Positions 63,660 to 64,000 of a stretch of 64,000 bases of DNA are shown one piece after another. The notes beneath the pieces were generated by a model, which saw only the letters and a list, made by a program, of their open reading frames with translations, did not search any database and was not told the origin of the DNA. The position numbers and the translations under genes were made by a program. The stretch lies in assembly GCA_958510825.1 (NCBI GenBank), contig OY294044.1, positions 98,432,893-98,496,892 on the forward strand, given 5' to 3'. This stretch comes from Brachypterus glaber (lineage: Eukaryota; Arthropoda; Insecta; Coleoptera; Kateretidae). The stretch's first letter is position 1, and every line of letters starts with the position of its first letter.

Positions 63660-64000
63660 AATTTGAAAATTGCTAAATAGGGGTTTTTAAAGTTGCGAAA
63701 TTGAATCTGATAATAAATATTTTCTAACTTCACACCCGTGGGGATAAGGGGGCAAATATTTTCAATATTTTCTTTAAAATTGGTATATAGGGGTTTTTGG
63801 TGTCGACAAACATGAATCTGATAATAAAATTTCACCCCCCGAGGGGCGGGGGTGGTTTTCGTGAAAATTGGTATATTGGGGTTTTTGAGGTTGTTGAAAG
63901 TGAATCTGATAATATTTTTTTTAACTCCACCCCCTGAGGGGGGTAGTTTTCTTGACAACTGATATACTGGTATATTGGGGTTTTTAAGGTTGCTAAAAGT
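63660..64000. repeat. Minisatellite of 88-111-bp units, runs off the window
   Basis: At least four units sharing TTGGTATATTGGGGTTTTTG, GAATCTGATAATAA and a G/C palindrome such as CCCCCTGAGGGGGG; GGGGTTTTT lies near 63679, 63790, 63877 and 63976. The array continues past the window edge. Minus-strand open frames through it are repeat artefacts. Confidence 0.88.

Noticed and set aside
63515..63958. 147-codon minus-strand frame
   Set aside because: Runs through the right-edge minisatellite, and the residue periodicity follows the DNA repeat.
1..64000. Bacterial-type systems (operons, defence islands, prophage)
   Set aside because: Base composition, the intron-containing GPCR gene, LINEs, mariner and hAT elements all show an animal nuclear genome.

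Overview
This is a eukaryotic, very AT-rich, gene-poor window from an insect (or close arthropod) nuclear genome. The only host gene I can support is on the minus strand near the right edge. Positions 62830 to 62231 hold the first coding exon (200 codons, TM1 to TM4) of an alpha2-adrenergic-like octopamine receptor, ending at a clean GT donor. No TM5-TM7 exon was recognised to its left. If the gene is intact, everything from 62230 leftwards is one intron of more than 62 kb, and the window is mostly a record of what has inserted into it. The CpG-rich block at 63040-63330 upstream of the ATG is a candidate promoter or 5' exon.

Nearly everything else is transposon-derived. Non-LTR retrotransposons: a CR1-like 3' end (32477-33076), a GC-richer Jockey-like fragment (38820-39993, minus), an element with intact ORF1 and intact endonuclease but an RT cut off at its 3' side (43070-45867), a decayed RT on the minus strand (46640-47790), and a CR1-like RT with deletions and an (ATT)n tail (52440-54566). 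DNA transposons: an internally deleted mariner with TA duplications and remnants of transposase (4127-4668), a hAT-like element with a perfect 8-bp target duplication (56484-57505), two elements with CACTG ends and TTA duplications (14514-16190, 36671-37509), a TAA-flanked element with GGGRACGTTC ends (17279-17507), and many short inverted-repeat elements and fold-backs.

Repeat families named here for cross-reference. A: ends TACAGGGTGT, ..CACCCTGTA (21919, 24084, 48455, 49335-51465, 58321). B: a sequence with an embedded CCGTCTGTC-type microsatellite (14255, 18179, 18735, 28800, 30490, 51515, 54574, 59439). C: ends TACAGTGCGGTC-like, with G-runs (5581, 8330, 20950, 25570, 31924, 40588, 42054). 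D: tandem copies around the Jockey fragment (38640-40150). E: units with a CTTTACTTGTAAGCC hairpin (35532-38515). H: fold-backs with hammerhead-ribozyme-like cores (14674-15596, 26680-26932). K: two long MITE-like elements full of AAGAT/ATCTT palindromes (6553-7511, 50258-51312).

The best candidate for something unusual is family H. At 14674-15596 a palindromic insertion, flanked by a 12-bp near-identical target duplication, carries three copies of a sequence matching every fixed position and all three helices of a type I hammerhead ribozyme. Two of them are direct repeats exactly 340 bp apart. A second fold-back at 26680-26932 has the same core with a shortened helix III. This arrangement fits small non-autonomous Penelope-like or retrozyme-like retroelements. 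That assignment is inference and has not been tested. Boundaries of repeats were read by eye and are approximate unless a target duplication is quoted.
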